Shown piece by piece: positions 21,605 through 32,911 of a DNA stretch of 64,000 nt (within the stretch, counting starts at the first letter, position 1; each line of letters opens with the position of its first letter). The DNA lies in NCBI RefSeq assembly GCF_048569485.1, contig NC_134353.1:429182113-429246112 (forward strand). The letters are read 5' to 3'. This DNA comes from Anomaloglossus baeobatrachus. Its lineage: Eukaryota; Chordata; Amphibia; Anura; Aromobatidae. Made by a program: the position numbers and the translations under genes. Under the pieces are notes generated by a model. It worked only from the letters and a program-made list of their open reading frames with translations. It searched no databases and had not been told where the DNA came from.

Positions 21605-23987
21605 CGAAAACACACTTCCGCCTAAAAAACGTACGTGTGACACAGTCCGTTTTTCGGGTCCGTGTTTCGTTTTTTTGGGCGTTTCTCCGGTACGTATGGC
21701 ATCCGTGTGATGGCGTATGCTATCCGTATGTGCGTGTAAAATGTCCGTGTGTGCGTGTAAAATGCCCGTGTATGTGTACGTGGAATGTCCATGTGTAATG
21801 TCCGTGTGTGTGATGTAAAATGTCTTTGATACATGTCGGCTGACAGCAGATAGAGTTGCGCGATGAGAATGAACTCGGTTGAACTTCACCCGACTACATT
21901 GTCATACTGCGGCTCTGTCTGTGTCGCATACTGATTAGCGGTCACCTGTGAAGGACTCACCGGTGACCGCCAATCCCCCGAGTGACTGAATTGAGCAGCG
22001 CGATTAGTGCTGCTGTCACTCAGGCTACCCGCGGCTAGCTGGATCCTCCACCCGAGAACGCAACTCACCTATGACTTCATCGCTGTCACTCGGGTGACTT
22101 GCTGTCACAGGTGGAGGATCCAGTGGTGGCCGCAAGTAACCTGAGTGACAGCTCAACTGATCGCGCTACTCACCTCAGTTGCTGCGTGGAGGTGACAGGA
22201 GCAGCAGGGTTCTTCTGCAGCTCCTGTCACCTTCATGTAGCTGAGCTGGAAGCGACGCGTGACCTCCGTGGATTACGCCAGACATGGATGGGTATTTGGA
22301 GCAAAATAAATTGGTGAATGAGGGTATTTGTTATTGTTTATTATTTCAAATAAAGGATTTTTTCACTGTGTATGTTTATTAACTTTAGCTTGCCGGTTAA
22401 TCATTGAGAGGGTCTCATAGACGCCTGAAATGATTAATCTTGGACTTATTGGCAACTATGGGCTGCCATTAACTCCTTATTACCCCGATTGCCAACGCAC
22501 CAGGGCAAATCGGGAAGAGCCGGGTAGAGTCCCAGAACTGTCGCATCTATTGTATGCCACAATTCTGGGCGGCTGCTGGCTGATATTGTTAGGCTGGGGG
22601 GGCTCCCCATAACATGGGGCTCTCCATCCTGAGAATACCAGCCTTCAGCCGTATGGCTTTATCTTGGCTGGAGTAAAAATTGGGGGGGACTGCACGCCGT
22701 TTTTTTTTAATTAATTATTTCTTTATTTCACTGCACAGTATAGACCCGCCCACCGGCTGCTGTGATTGGGTGCAGTGAGACAGCTGTCACTCAGCGTGTG
22801 GGTGTGTCTCACTGCAACCAATCATAGGCGCCTGTGGGCGGGTGAAGCAGGGAATAGTAGATTGATTAATGAGCGGCTGGCATTTTCAATTGAATTGAAG
22901 CCGCGTATTTTTGGCACAGCTGTTCCTTGCCGCGCTGGTGATCGGGGATTTGTAACGCCTGCCTGGATCCACAGACTCAGATGAGCTGTAACGGGGAGGC
23001 TAGAGGGAAGCCACTCACCAAGTAGGACCCCCAGAACCCTGAAACCCTTTAACCCCTATACAGGAATTTGGAATTACACAGGGAACTGGAGATCACTACC
23101 TGTGGAAGGCTGCAGTCCGATGAGAGTAGTAGTCAGGCAGGGTCAAACCAGGAATAGCGGAACAGGGACAGAATCGGCAGGCAGTGACGTAATCAGCAAA
23201 CGTAGCAGAGGTCAGATCCGGGTCGGGCAGCAAGGTACAAAAACAGTAGGCAGAAGAGTAGTCAAAACACGCAGAAGTCAACACCGGAATCACCAACAGA
23301 ATAGGACGTAACAGGAGCCAGGAAAATCAGAACTATATCTGGCAGTAATCATGTGGCAGGAGGGGAAATAAGAAGGGTGTGGTGTCTTCCCATTGGCTGT
23401 AGCTGAACGCTGGCAACTTCAGCTGGAAGACACATGCCACCCACAGTCAGCCAGCGGTACTACAGATCCCAAGCTAACCCAGCCCAGTGGATGATCGGAG
23501 CCTGCGCCAACTGGTGCCGCTGGCGTCGACTTCTCTCCCATCACCAGCACCATCCACGGCAGGAACACGGCGTCGCCTGGCGATCGGAGCAGAAGTCGCT
23601 GGAGCAGACTCCGGCAGTGACGTAACAGGATTGGTAAGTATGAGCCGGGGGAAGAAACAGACCGAGCGCCAATGTAAGTATGACTGAGAACAGCAGAAAA
23701 AAAGGTAAGTATACTGACTTTAATTTAAAAAAAAAATAGATCGCTTGTTTAAAAACACACACGGACGAAACGTGCTGAACACGGACATACTCCGTGTTCG
23801 GTCCGTTTAGGCACGGACCCATAGACTATAGCGGGTCCATGCCTGCATGCTGCCGGCCAAAAACGGACATGTCGTCCGTGTAGAGAACCGCACACACGTA
23901 CTTACGACACGGATACACGTTCCGTGTGATTTTACGTGTGTGTGCCATCTACCATAGAGTAACATTGGTCTCCGTGTCTCCGGTTCG
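21605..23987. repeat. Composite repeat block interrupting the satellite
   Basis: It begins GGCCGAAAACACACTTCCGCC and ends in GTCTCCGGTTCGTGC. Both ends are rich in ACGTGTG/CCGTGTG like the MITE at 4590-5227, suggesting one MITE-like shell. Inside are a family-A-like copy in reverse (about 22090-22740, including AATAAATTGGTGAATGAGGG) and an unassigned repeat (about 22984-23640). About 110 bases of the latter (23520-23630) recur inverted at 40443-40553. No gene is seen. Confidence 0.5.
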
Positions 23988-24232
23988 TGCAAAAACATGA
24001 GCGTGCATGTACCTAGAAATACATGCACGCTCCTGTCAGAAGTGTGTGCGGGTGATGCGCTGTCAGACTTGTGCGGGTCTGACATGACCTCATACTGCAC
24101 AGTCTGCCACTGTCTGAACATGAGCGTGCATGTACCTAGAAACACATGCACGCTCCTGTCAGAAGTGTGTGTGGCTGATGCACTGTCAGACTTATGCGGG
24201 TCTGACATGACCTCATACTGCACAGTCTGCCA
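23988..24232 (+). repeat. Satellite of about 120 bp, segment 3
   Basis: About two head-to-tail units start at ACATGAGCGTGCATGTACC. They are cut at CAGTCTGCCA by a Penelope-like insertion. Confidence 0.85.
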
Positions 24233-24477
24233 ATATTTTTCTTTTTTTCAGATTTATTGATAATATTATAATTAAGTGGAATGGTGAAGTGGCCGACATT
24301 GAGAGCTTCGCCTTTTACATTAACAATATTCCATGGTGGTGAGCGCTTTAAGAAGAGGGGCTATTCTAATAAAAATATAGAGAGAGCTAAACAAAAAATG
24401 GATGAGAAAACTAGAGAGGATTATCTAAAAATAAGCAAAAATAATACCAAAAAACCCTTGCTCTTGCTGAGGGTCAT

Positions 24478-25169
24478 ATGCCTATTGCTTTTTCAACAAG
24501 CTACAGTACCGATTTTTATCGGATTGTTAATATCATTAAAAAGTTCTTACCGATTTTATATGTAGATGACACGTTAAAAAACATATTAAAAAACGGAGTC
24601 AAATTCGTGTCTAGGAGGAATAAAACTATCGCTAATAGAGTGTCCCCTAGTGATCACTCCAAAAAGAACAAAAATAAAAACACTCTGGGCAACGAAATAA
24701 CTGCAAGGAATTGGCTACCCACCTGTGGGTCTTTCAGATGCGGCCAAAAAAACTGTGGGCTGTGCAGATTCATGTGGAACACGGACAAAACTGTTTCCTC
24801 TGTTACAAAAAAGGAATTCAGTCTCTGATGAACTGCGGTTCTGCTGGTGTGATCTATGTCATAACGTGTACGGATTGCAATATCCAGTATGTGGGGAATA
24901 CTTCACAAACTTTAAAACGCTGCATATCAGAGCACGTTTATGACGTGGGTCACACTACCACACCAGCCACCTCCCGTCATTTTTTGCATATACATAGAGG
25001 TGATTTGAGTCACTTTAGAGTTAATGCAATAGAGAAAGTGCAGATAGTGAGGGGAGGTGGGGATTTAAATGATTTATTATTGCGCCGAGAGGCAAAATGG
25101 ATGTTAATGTTACAAAGTAGAACTCCAACAGGCATGAATGTTAGAAACGAAATTTTGAGTGTCTTGTAA
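24478..25169 (+). pseudogene. Penelope-like linker and GIY-YIG endonuclease, frame-shifted
   Basis: The first portion (about 24478-24828) reads through the Cys-rich linker finger typical of the group, CGSFRCGQKNCGLCRF. The second portion, in another frame (24711-25169), carries the GIY-YIG nuclease: VIYVITC, NIQYVGNTSQTLKRCISEH, then SRHFLHIHRGD and the catalytic-glutamate segment LLLRREAKW. One frame change between them, near 24800-24830, breaks the protein. The nuclease normally nicks the target DNA to prime reverse transcription. Confidence 0.75.
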
Positions 25170-25283
25170 GGGTTACTGCGATTCATTACCTAACACATCA
25201 GGTGGCCTTGTTCAGCCTTGATTGTTTCATGACTTCCTGAGGTTCCTTTTATAAGTTTGTGTTCAAATATATTATGTGTTGTC

Positions 25284-25319
25284 TCAGATTAAGGACTAGT
25301 TTTTTGTCCGAAACGCGTC
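25284..25319 (+). ncRNA. Degenerate hammerhead-ribozyme-like motif
   Basis: CAGATTA is followed by a perfect 4-bp helix (GGAC, loop TAGTTTTTT, GTCC), then CGAAACGCGTC with its GTC cleavage triplet. The core CTGATGA has two changes, and helix I is not convincing. Hammerheads are known in the terminal repeats of Penelope-like elements. Confidence 0.4.
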
Positions 25320-25536
25320 CACCTTACATGCCTTGTGATGCGTTCTTCATCATGATGGAGAATTTTATGCTTTTATGAAGTTTGGAATAAAGGAAAACTG
25401 ATTTTTAACCAATCTACTGATCTGGATGCTGGATAATTTCCTACACTACGTCCTGCTGCAGAGGGATCCTGTTTCCTCTTCCGTGCACCGATCAAATATT
25501 TAGCGGTCTCCATTGGGTGAGCTGGACTTTTTCTAT

Positions 25537-25731
25537 ATACTGCACAGTCTTCCACTGTCTGAACATGAACGTGCATGTATCTAGAAACACATGCACGCTC
25601 CTGTCAGAAGTGTGTGCGGGTGATGCAATGTCAGACTCGTGCGGGTCTGACATGATATCATACTGCACAGTCTGCCACTGTCTGAACATAAGCGTGCATG
25701 TACCTATAAACACATGCACGCTCCTGTCAGA
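25537..25731 (+). repeat. Satellite of about 120 bp, segment 4
   Basis: The satellite resumes after the Penelope-like element and ends in CTCCTGTCAG followed by an A-run, where repeat family A begins. Confidence 0.85.
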
Positions 25732-26540
25732 AAAAAAAAACATGCGGTCCCCTCCAATTTTCATCCCCAGCCATGATAACACCAGCTGGGGGCTGGTATA
25801 TTCTCAGCCCGCAGCCGCCCGGTATTGCCGCATCTATTAGATGTAACAATTCTGGTGCTATATCGGCTCATCTTGATTGCCCTGGTGCGGTGGCAATCAA
25901 GGTAATAGCAGGGGTTAATAACAACGTACGGCTGTTACTAAACCCTAGGTTTGTGATCGCGTGGGCGTCTGTGAGATACCCGCATCACAAACCTGTAAAT
26001 TACAGTAAATAAACAAGACACAGAGAAATCCTTTATTTGGAATAAAGTACAAACGCAGCCTCCTCCTTCACCACTTTATTATCACAACACAGCCCTCCAG
26101 CTCCGGCGTAATCCACACGAGATCCAGCGAAGACACATCCAGCTCTGCTACACGTCAGAGCAAGCAGTCATAGAGCACGGCTGCCCGCTCTGAGTGCAGC
26201 CTATTACGGCAGAGCTGTCACAGGCTGGGGGCGCGTCAGCCAGGAACCAATAACAAATAAGAAGATGGTCGGTGGGCGGGGAAAACACGGAAAGCTGTGT
26301 GTATGTGATGGACAGTACAGGAAGTGAAAGCGTGACCCGGAAGCAGTGTGCCGCTATGACACAGAGTCTCGGTAAGTATGAAACGCTAATTTATTTCTGA
26401 TTTTCTTCATTTTTATTAATTGCCGAATCCGGATCGTGCACCCGGAATCCCGCACCCGGGTGCGGCACAGATACAGCTCAAACCGCGCGGATCCGGACTT
26501 TTACAGTCCCGGTCCGCTCAGCACTACTAATGAGCCCACA
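25732..26540. repeat. Dispersed repeat family A, copy 2
   Basis: It starts after an A-run with CATGCGGTCCCCTCCAATTTT and CCCCAGCCATGATAACACC. It includes the TTTATTTGGAATAAAGTA and CACCACTTTATTA block. It ends in a segment shared in reverse with 14290-14530 and a CG-rich part ending CTCAGCACTACTAATGAG. Confidence 0.6.
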
Positions 26541-27226
26541 GCTGGCTGACGCTCAAACCTGCCTGTGCAATTCAGAAGCACCAGAGAAAGAATAGTGTGG
26601 ATTATCATAGTCTGTAGTCTGAACAGCGTCTGATGCCGTCATGACACTCTTCTAGTTTAGCTCCAAACACTGTGTGACACATACATTCCAGCCTGTGTCC
26701 TCTTCAGCTTTAGACCCTTCCAATTAAGAGACCTTTGGTCACATGACATGATGTCAAAAAGGTCTTTAAGCAGTCTTTTCATCAGGATATACACTCTGGG
26801 TCCCCTAGCACAGTGCCTAATGCCAGCCCTGCATACCAGCCTGTCGCCTCTTCAGCTTTAGATCTCTTCAATTAAGAGACCTTTGGTCACATGAGTGTGA
26901 AGTCATCAAAGGTCCTTTAACAATTTTAACCCCAGAATATAAATGGTGGGGTCCCTAAGAAAGTAGGGGCCCCGAGAAATTGTGTAGTTTAACTCCTACC
27001 AATGCTGGACTAGAGCTTATTTTTGGAGTAGGGCTTATACTTCAAGCATATTCCCAAAATCCTGCAAAATCATGCTAGGGCTTATTTTGGGGAAACAGTA
27101 GTATTTGGTGAAGAAATTTCTGTACCTTTTCTGCATCTCTTGGCAGGAAAAATGCAGAGGCAATTCTTTTCGCTATTTGGGTGAAATCTACAGGAATAAC
27201 GCTGAAAGAATTAACATGCTGCAGAT
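26541..27226. repeat. Intergenic stretch with an imperfect direct duplication
   Basis: About 150 bases (CTCTTCAGCTTTAGACCCTT, then AATTAAGAGACCTTTGGTC) at 26697-26830 recur at 26850-26960. A shorter repeated CTTATTTTTGGAGTAGGGCT-like phrase follows. No gene is seen. Confidence 0.5.
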
Positions 27227-27229
27227 TTA

Positions 27230-27654
27230 GGCTATGTGCCCATGGGACAATGTACTCGCGGACTTTGCCGCAGGTTTGTCCTTAGGTTTACCGTAGCTGC
27301 TCCCCGGAATCTGCAGCTATCCATTGCTGTGGGATTCGAGCATTTTTGTTGCGGTAAATCTGTGGGACAAGTGCGGAAATACCTGCGGACGTCTCGCCCT
27401 CTATCTTCATAGTGGAAAGGCGGGACATCCGCAGATATATCTGCATAAATAATTGACATGCAGTTACGCGCATCTGCGGGAAATCCGCAGCCACACATAC
27501 CGCAGCATTGATACAGCACTCCCAAAATCACATAGGATAACATGGGGAGTGTCTATACTTGTGTAAACCTGTGGATTTATCTGGAAAATCGAGATAAATC
27601 AGCGGGTTTTCCACAGCAAAATCCACGGGTACGTTGTCTCGTGGGCACATAGCC
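27230..27654. mobile_element. Harbinger-type MITE, complete
   Basis: The 425-bp element has ends GGCTATGTGCCCATGGGAC and a right end reading GGCTATGTGCCCACGAGAC in reverse. It is flanked by TTA on both sides (27227-27229 and 27655-27657). The interior carries repeated CCGCAG/CTGCGG. The same terminal sequence occurs at 6169 and, diverged, in the element at 52328-54294. Confidence 0.8.
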
Positions 27655-27657
27655 TTA

Positions 27658-28322
27658 AATCTGCACCTAATTTGCAAGGAGAAAATACTCAACATGTGCA
27701 TGAGATTTCAAGATTCTCATTCACTTTGCCAGCATCAGGAAATCAGGTTTTGTGACAAATTTGCACTGAAAAACGCATAAAAATGCAACATATCTGCAAC
27801 GTGTGCACACTTCCATAATGAGCATATTAAAAAAAAAACAAGGAAAACCATTGCATAACAGGTGTGTCCAAACCTTTGACTGATACTACAGTAGGGACAC
27901 AAATTCATGTGATGTCCACAATGTATAAACAAAACAAATAAAAATCTAAGGGGACTTGCATAAATAAATATTTAAAAAATGTGTCAACAAAACAATGGAG
28001 TTGAACTACAGTCCTCTAAATTAGTGGTTTTGCATAAGTCACTCGTACGGTCCTGCTAGTGATGTACTCATTTGGCACCAGACAATCCTATTACAGAGTT
28101 TTAAAAAAGCTGTTTTTAGCCAGAGTAATAGCCTTTACTAATTCATCCCTTTTATCCTCCTTTATCCCAGAAACGGATTATTTTATTTAAAAATAAAACA
28201 TTGTATAAGAACTAAAGAGGACGCAAGAAAAGGATGTTTCTGCAGTCATTACAAATCTGTCCTGTCTTCAAGCAATACCTAAAACCAGATTGATCACCAA
28301 TTTGCACTTGGCACATTAAATC
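27658..28322 (+). other. Upstream region of KCNV2
   Basis: AT-rich unique-looking sequence. It should hold the KCNV2 promoter and 5' leader (see 28175-28209). No other gene is seen. Confidence 0.5.
28175..28209 (+). promoter_or_regulatory. Candidate KCNV2 core promoter with a CRX-type site
   Basis: GGATTA at 28175-28180 matches the core site of the photoreceptor homeodomain factor CRX. TATAAG at 28204-28209 is TATA-like and about 115 bases before the start codon. KCNV2 is a photoreceptor gene in vertebrates, so the pairing is plausible. It rests on short motifs only. Confidence 0.35.
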
Positions 28323-29549
28323 ATGAAAGACATATGTGCTAGAGGAAAACCAATTTCTGCAAGGGTCAGGTTTGTAGAACACGCTCACAGTCTAGCAGAT
28401 CTTTACAAAGGAAATTTGTATGCTACTTTTACTGAGCAGAGCTCTAAACCCATCCGAAATGCTATTAATTTGTCAAAAAGAAATCCTTTTATCCTTAACC
28501 TCAATGTTGGAGGAAAGAAATTCCAGATTGATTATTTAGCAGCAGCTAAATACCCAGTCACTAGAATTGGAAGAATTGCTACTTCTGCTGATCCAGTAAA
28601 AAGATTAGATCTTTGTGATGACTATTCTGTGCAGAGAAATGAATATTTCTTTGACCGGGATCCTACAGTTTTCTGCTACATATTCAATTTCTATCGCAAT
28701 GGAATTTTATGGATAATGGATGAACTTTGCCCTCTTAACTATGTTGAGGAAATAGAATACTGGGGCATTCATCTAAATTATACACAAAACTGTTGTCGTA
28801 CTCTGTTTCAAGAACATCAAGATGAACTGAAAGAGAATATTAAGATACAGAAAGAACTCCAAGCTGAGCTTGAAAGGCATGATCATGAAAAGCACTTTGA
28901 AGGCAAGTGGCTTGGAGATTTGAGGAAAAAGATATGGGATTTTGTGGAAAATCCATACTCTTCTATTCCAGCAAAAATTTTAGCCATTTTATCCAGCTTT
29001 TTTGTCTTGATTTCTATTGTAACCATGTGTCTTAGTACAGTGGAAGAACTTAAACATCTAAACCTCTATGGTGTATCCTATATGGAACATGTGGAAATTG
29101 CCTGTGTTATATTCTTCACCACTGAGTATATAATGCGACTATTATCAACTTCAGATATTAGAAGATTCCTAAAAACTGTGTTAAATATTGTAGACCTTAT
29201 TGCTATTTTACCATTTTATATTCAAATTATATTTGAAAGGTTTTCAGAAGAATCTTATATGCAACTGCACCCTGATGATATAGAGAGAATGGAAAGAGTG
29301 GGACAACTTGGAAAAGTGCTAAAAATAATTCGACTTATGCGGATATTTCGAATTTTAAAACTGGCCCGTCATTCTATTGGACTAAGAGCTTTTGGCTTCA
29401 CTATCCGTCAGTGCTATCAACAAGTTTGCTGTTTGTTCTTGTTCATTGCTATGGGAGTGTTTACATTCTCTGCTTTGATGCACTCTGTCGAACATGATAT
29501 CCCTGGTACCAATTTCACCAGCATTCCAGATGCCTGGTGGTGGGCAGCG
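28323..29549 (+). CDS. KCNV2: KCNV2 (Kv8.2) exon 1
   Basis: This exon encodes residues 1-409 of an electrically silent voltage-gated potassium-channel subunit. Such subunits join Kv2 channels in the plasma membrane, in photoreceptors for Kv8.2, and change their gating. The T1 tetramerisation domain is at about 57-165 (LNVGGKKFQIDY, CDDYSVQRNEYFFDRDPTVF). S1 is at about 217-241, S2 at 256-275 and S3 at 283-305. S4 is at about 331-350, with arginines at 337, 340, 343 and 349 (RLMRIFRILKLARHS). S5 is at about 366-388, and the pore helix starts at FTSIPDAWWWAA. The exon ends at a consensus donor (GCAGCG|GTAAGT) in phase 0. The CDDY and YFFDRDP strings and the single intron inside the pore match KCNV2 better than other Kv genes. 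The frame is intact. Confidence 0.93.
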
Positions 29550-30500
29550 GTAAGTTTTTATTTTCAGCCAGTGTGGAATATTTATCAAGACCCTTAATTC
29601 TTTGGCCGTGTAAGCTTAAACTAGACAGTCTTATGTGCCAGATTTGTCATAGTGACTCGTGTTTGATAGAGTAGATAGTCTAAAGATGTCCTAGATTTAG
29701 GTCTGCACAACCTATTAGTTACCTTACTTTGTGTAAAATATGTGCACTATATTGGCGCCAATTTTTCCCACGATGTTGCACATTAGCCTATGTAACTCAC
29801 ACTGAGACAGTCCCCTTTTCAGAGGAATCATGCCCCCTTGTTGGGCAAGGCACAGAATGTGTAGAAAACATATAATATATGGTGCAAATCATGGTAGAAA
29901 ATTGTGCCAGAATTTGGATACATTTCTTTCAATGTCGTTATCATTTTCATTTATTTATTAATGCCATCATTATTATTTTAATGAAATATTTAGCTAAATG
30001 AAAGTAATTAAAGGGTGAATCAAAGCATGGCTACACAAATTAAGCCAGGTATGTTTTTTTCTGAAATGGATCAACTCCTGTTTGCCCACCCCCCACCCCC
30101 CCCACACACACACATACACACACACACACATTGCTCTAGTTGATTTACAGGACTCTCCCATACATGACAGAAACCAGTCAATCGACTGGAGGTGAGCATG
30201 GAGAAACCAGCGGGTCATGTCTTTCCCTATATGATTCAGAGAAAAATATACCGTACCTGGCTGCAATCATGCATTTAGGCTCTATATGGGCAGTATAAAT
30301 GAAACTTACAGGGAACCTGTACTATGAAAAAATGCTGTTAACTTGCAGATATGGGGTTAATCTACAGGTCAATAGCAGTTTGAAGCCGCCCTCAGACTCC
30401 AGCTGCTAGGAGGAAATTAACTTTATTCCTCCTGGCAGCTGGGGCTCTCAGACTTCAAATATCTAAGAACCTGCTGATTATCCCCATCTTTTTAGGTTAA

Positions 30501-31354
30501 CACTAGAAGTCCCAGAGAGGTGTCATTTAACATTTCTACCTTTGGAACCCAGAGACGGGTCGAATGACCTGAAGGATTTTAGCTAACATCCTATAATCAT
30601 CGTCTTTTGTTCTGTAATTAAGGCCATTACTCTCGCACCACAGGAGGTTGTTGTTTTCCATTGAGTTTAGCCATTTAGTTTCTAGGTAGTTCTATTCAGT
30701 TTATTGTATTTGATAATCTAATTGACTAAAGCCTGCTTTACACGGTACGACCGATTGTGCGATTTCACAATCGATCGTACCCGCCCCCGTCCTTTTTGCG
30801 TCACGGGCAAATCGCTGCCCGTGTCGCACAAAGTTAGTAACCCCCGTCACACATACTTACCTCTCGTGCGACCTCGCTGTGGGTGGCGAACGTCCACTTC
30901 CTGGAGTGGGAGGGACGTTCGGCGTCACAGCGACGTCACACGGCCGCCGGCCAATAGAAGCGGAGGGGCGGAGATGAGCGGGACGTAAACATCCCGCCCA
31001 CCTCCTTCCTTCCACATAGAGACGGCGGCGGCCGTGGGAGGCAGGTGAGCTGCTCATCGTTCTCGTGGTGTCACACGGAGCAGCGTGTGCTACCACGGAA
31101 ACGATGGTCAACTAAATTAAACGATTTTATGGAACCTAACGAGCAGTACCCGACTCATGATTTGTGAGCGATACTGCATCGCTAGGAGGTGTCACACAGG
31201 CCGGCATCGCCAGCGATGCCGGATGTGCGTCACAAAAACCGTGACCCCGATGATCTATCGCACGATAGATTGCCTGGTGTAAAGCAGCCTTAAGGGTCAT
31301 TTGACCCTCTTTCGGGACTTCAGGGGGAGCTCGGAATTTCTGGGACTTCTAGTG
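30501..31354. mobile_element. Non-autonomous piggyBac element
   Basis: It is flanked by TTAA on both sides (30497-30500 and 31355-31358), with perfect 16-bp inverted ends CACTAGAAGTCCCAGA and TCTGGGACTTCTAGTG. A TTAA duplication is the piggyBac signature. It contains no coding region and is split by the Harbinger-type MITE at 30730-31290. Confidence 0.8.
30730..31290. mobile_element. Harbinger-type MITE inside the piggyBac element
   Basis: The 561-bp element has ends AGCCTGCTTTACACGG and a right end that reads AGGCTGCTTTACACCAGG in reverse. TAA flanks both sides (30727-30729 and 31291-31293). The interior is CG-rich with TCGCACAA/GCGATAG motifs, as in the MITE at 8235. Confidence 0.75.
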
Positions 31355-31589
31355 TTAATAGCATTTTTTTTAATGCTGCCCAATCCATGGGTAGCATGTG
31401 TCAGATTCTGGCTGTATGATTTCAGTCAGGTATGTTTCACTCTGAAACGCTGTGCCACTTCCAATCAAAACATAGTTTAATACCCACCGAGGACCAAGCC
31501 GCATTGGATACCTTTCAAGCAGGCGGGTCCCCAGCAGCTTCTACCCACCTGATGCAGTGTGGTGCCAGGTCTCTCCCAGTGTGTCTGTA

Positions 31590-31965
31590 TAGGTGTGTAG
31601 ATTAAATTAGACATGAAACAACCACATGGAATGAACTTTAGAAATAATACTTTAATTTACTGATAATTATTTTGTGTGGTTTAATTTTTCCTCAGATATT
31701 TATGTTTGAAATATTTGATAGGTTTTAGATCTTATTTGTATTTGATTTGAATTGGTAACTATACATGTGACTTTGTAATCTCCCATGATTGGTCAGCTTT
31801 TCTTTTTAAGATGTTTCCTATTATGCCTATGTATACTCAGTGATTAAGGGTGAAACGCCAGAAACGCGTAGAGTATTCTATATGGCTGCTTTCATTGAAT
31901 TGTAATGAACTTTGCCAAATAAAGTTTCATTCATATTGGATCCAACAATTTTTCTTTGTGTAGGT
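31590..31965 (+). mobile_element. Penelope-like terminal fragment
   Basis: The fragment contains AGAAACGCGTAGAG and a 3' part ending GCCAAATAAAGTTTCATTCA, like other Penelope-like ends in this window. A degenerate hammerhead-like fold lies at 31833-31876: helix I ATACTC/GAGTAT is perfect, then a changed core (GTGATTA), a weak helix II and GAAACGCGTA. No coding part remains. Confidence 0.45.
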
Positions 31966-32151
31966 GTGAGTAGTCTCCAGTGAGTTTTGGTTCCAGTGGG
32001 GTCTCAGGTTTAAACATATATGGCCTAAATCATGCAGCCAGCATCCGATAGATGTGGCCCATGGATCTGTAAGCTGTCAGGTTCCCTTTAATATCCTTTA
32101 TAATACTTTTTTCTGAAAAATAAATGCATCAATTCTAATTTGCAGCATTTT

Positions 32152-32911
32152 GCCATTTTGGAGTGGTGTCTTCTCTGCATATAACAGTATCAGTGGGTAC
32201 GCCCTCTCTGGTTCTCCACAATTTACTCTTTTATCTACCCTACCGGGGTCTGCCAGGCCTCAGAAAATGGGTCTATTGAGGTTTTGTCTAGCAGCTGCCC
32301 GAGCAGTGATCCCCAGATACCGGAGGTCCCCCGGGCCCCCGCCTTAGACGAGTGGCTTAGGGAGATGGCCTTCCTTTACAGAATGGAGAGTCTTACAGCC
32401 AAAATTCAGGATTCTAACAAAAAATTCCTTAAGATCTGGAGTCCTTGGGTTCTGTTTCTGGATTCTCCGGACTTCCATTCCCTCTTTGGGGCAAATTGAG
32501 ACTCTACATGGACCTTCTCCACCACTTGGTCCTGGTTTGCCCCTGCCCTCCGCCATGATCCGCTTCCCCCCTTTATCTGTTATGTTTTTCCCTCCCCCTT
32601 TCTTTCTTTTCTTTTTTCTCTTTTTCCTTTTCCTCTCTGGATCACTCTGCAACCTCTCCAAAGGGAGTGGTTAATCCTTGTTGCCTATGTTGCAGTTTGC
32701 TAGCTTAATATTTCTTGAACATGGTCTAGGCCAAATTGACATAATTGTTCATTTATTGCAATGGATTGTGTGTGGTTATGACCATGCAGTGCCTTAAATG
32801 TTTCTTTGCACTTGTCTGGTCCTGTCTTATATTTGTGGGTTTGTCTTTGGCTTGTAGCCATATTTACTGTAACAAACATTTAATTTTCAATAAAAAGAGA
32901 TTAAACATAAC
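32152..32911 (+). mobile_element. L1/Tx1-like LINE, 3' end
   Basis: A 760-bp 5'-truncated copy is flanked by a 12-bp target duplication, TTGCAGCATTTT (32140-32151 and 32912-32923). It codes the C-terminus of an L1-type ORF2 (AVIPRYRRSPGPP, then LDEWLREMAFLYRMESLTAK and KKFLKIWSPW), with a shift of frame at about 32330-32345 and a pyrimidine-rich 3' UTR. It ends in AATAAAAAGAGATTAAA. Confidence 0.8.

Larger units (their letters stand above)
24233..25536 (+). mobile_element. Penelope-like element, 5'-truncated
   Basis: The 1.3-kb copy is flanked by an 18-bp target duplication, ATACTGCACAGTCTGCCA at 24215-24232 and the same with one mismatch at 25537-25554. This shows insertion into satellite DNA. 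It preserves the end of the reverse-transcriptase/linker region and the GIY-YIG endonuclease of Penelope-like retroelements (the Neptune type is known from frogs). A hammerhead-like motif lies in the 3' part. Confidence 0.8.
30306..32092. mobile_element. Outer MITE-like repeat in the KCNV2 intron
   Basis: The left end TTACAGGGAACCTG and the right end CAGGTTCCCTTTAA are near-perfect inverted repeats. They enclose AGCTGGGGCTCTCAGAC-type palindromic sequence, the piggyBac MITE and a Penelope-like fragment. Its own family is not certain. Confidence 0.45.

Noticed and set aside
30085-30130. Possible regulatory CA/GT tract in the KCNV2 intron
   Set aside because: It is an ordinary (CA)n microsatellite with no splice-site proximity to suggest a role.
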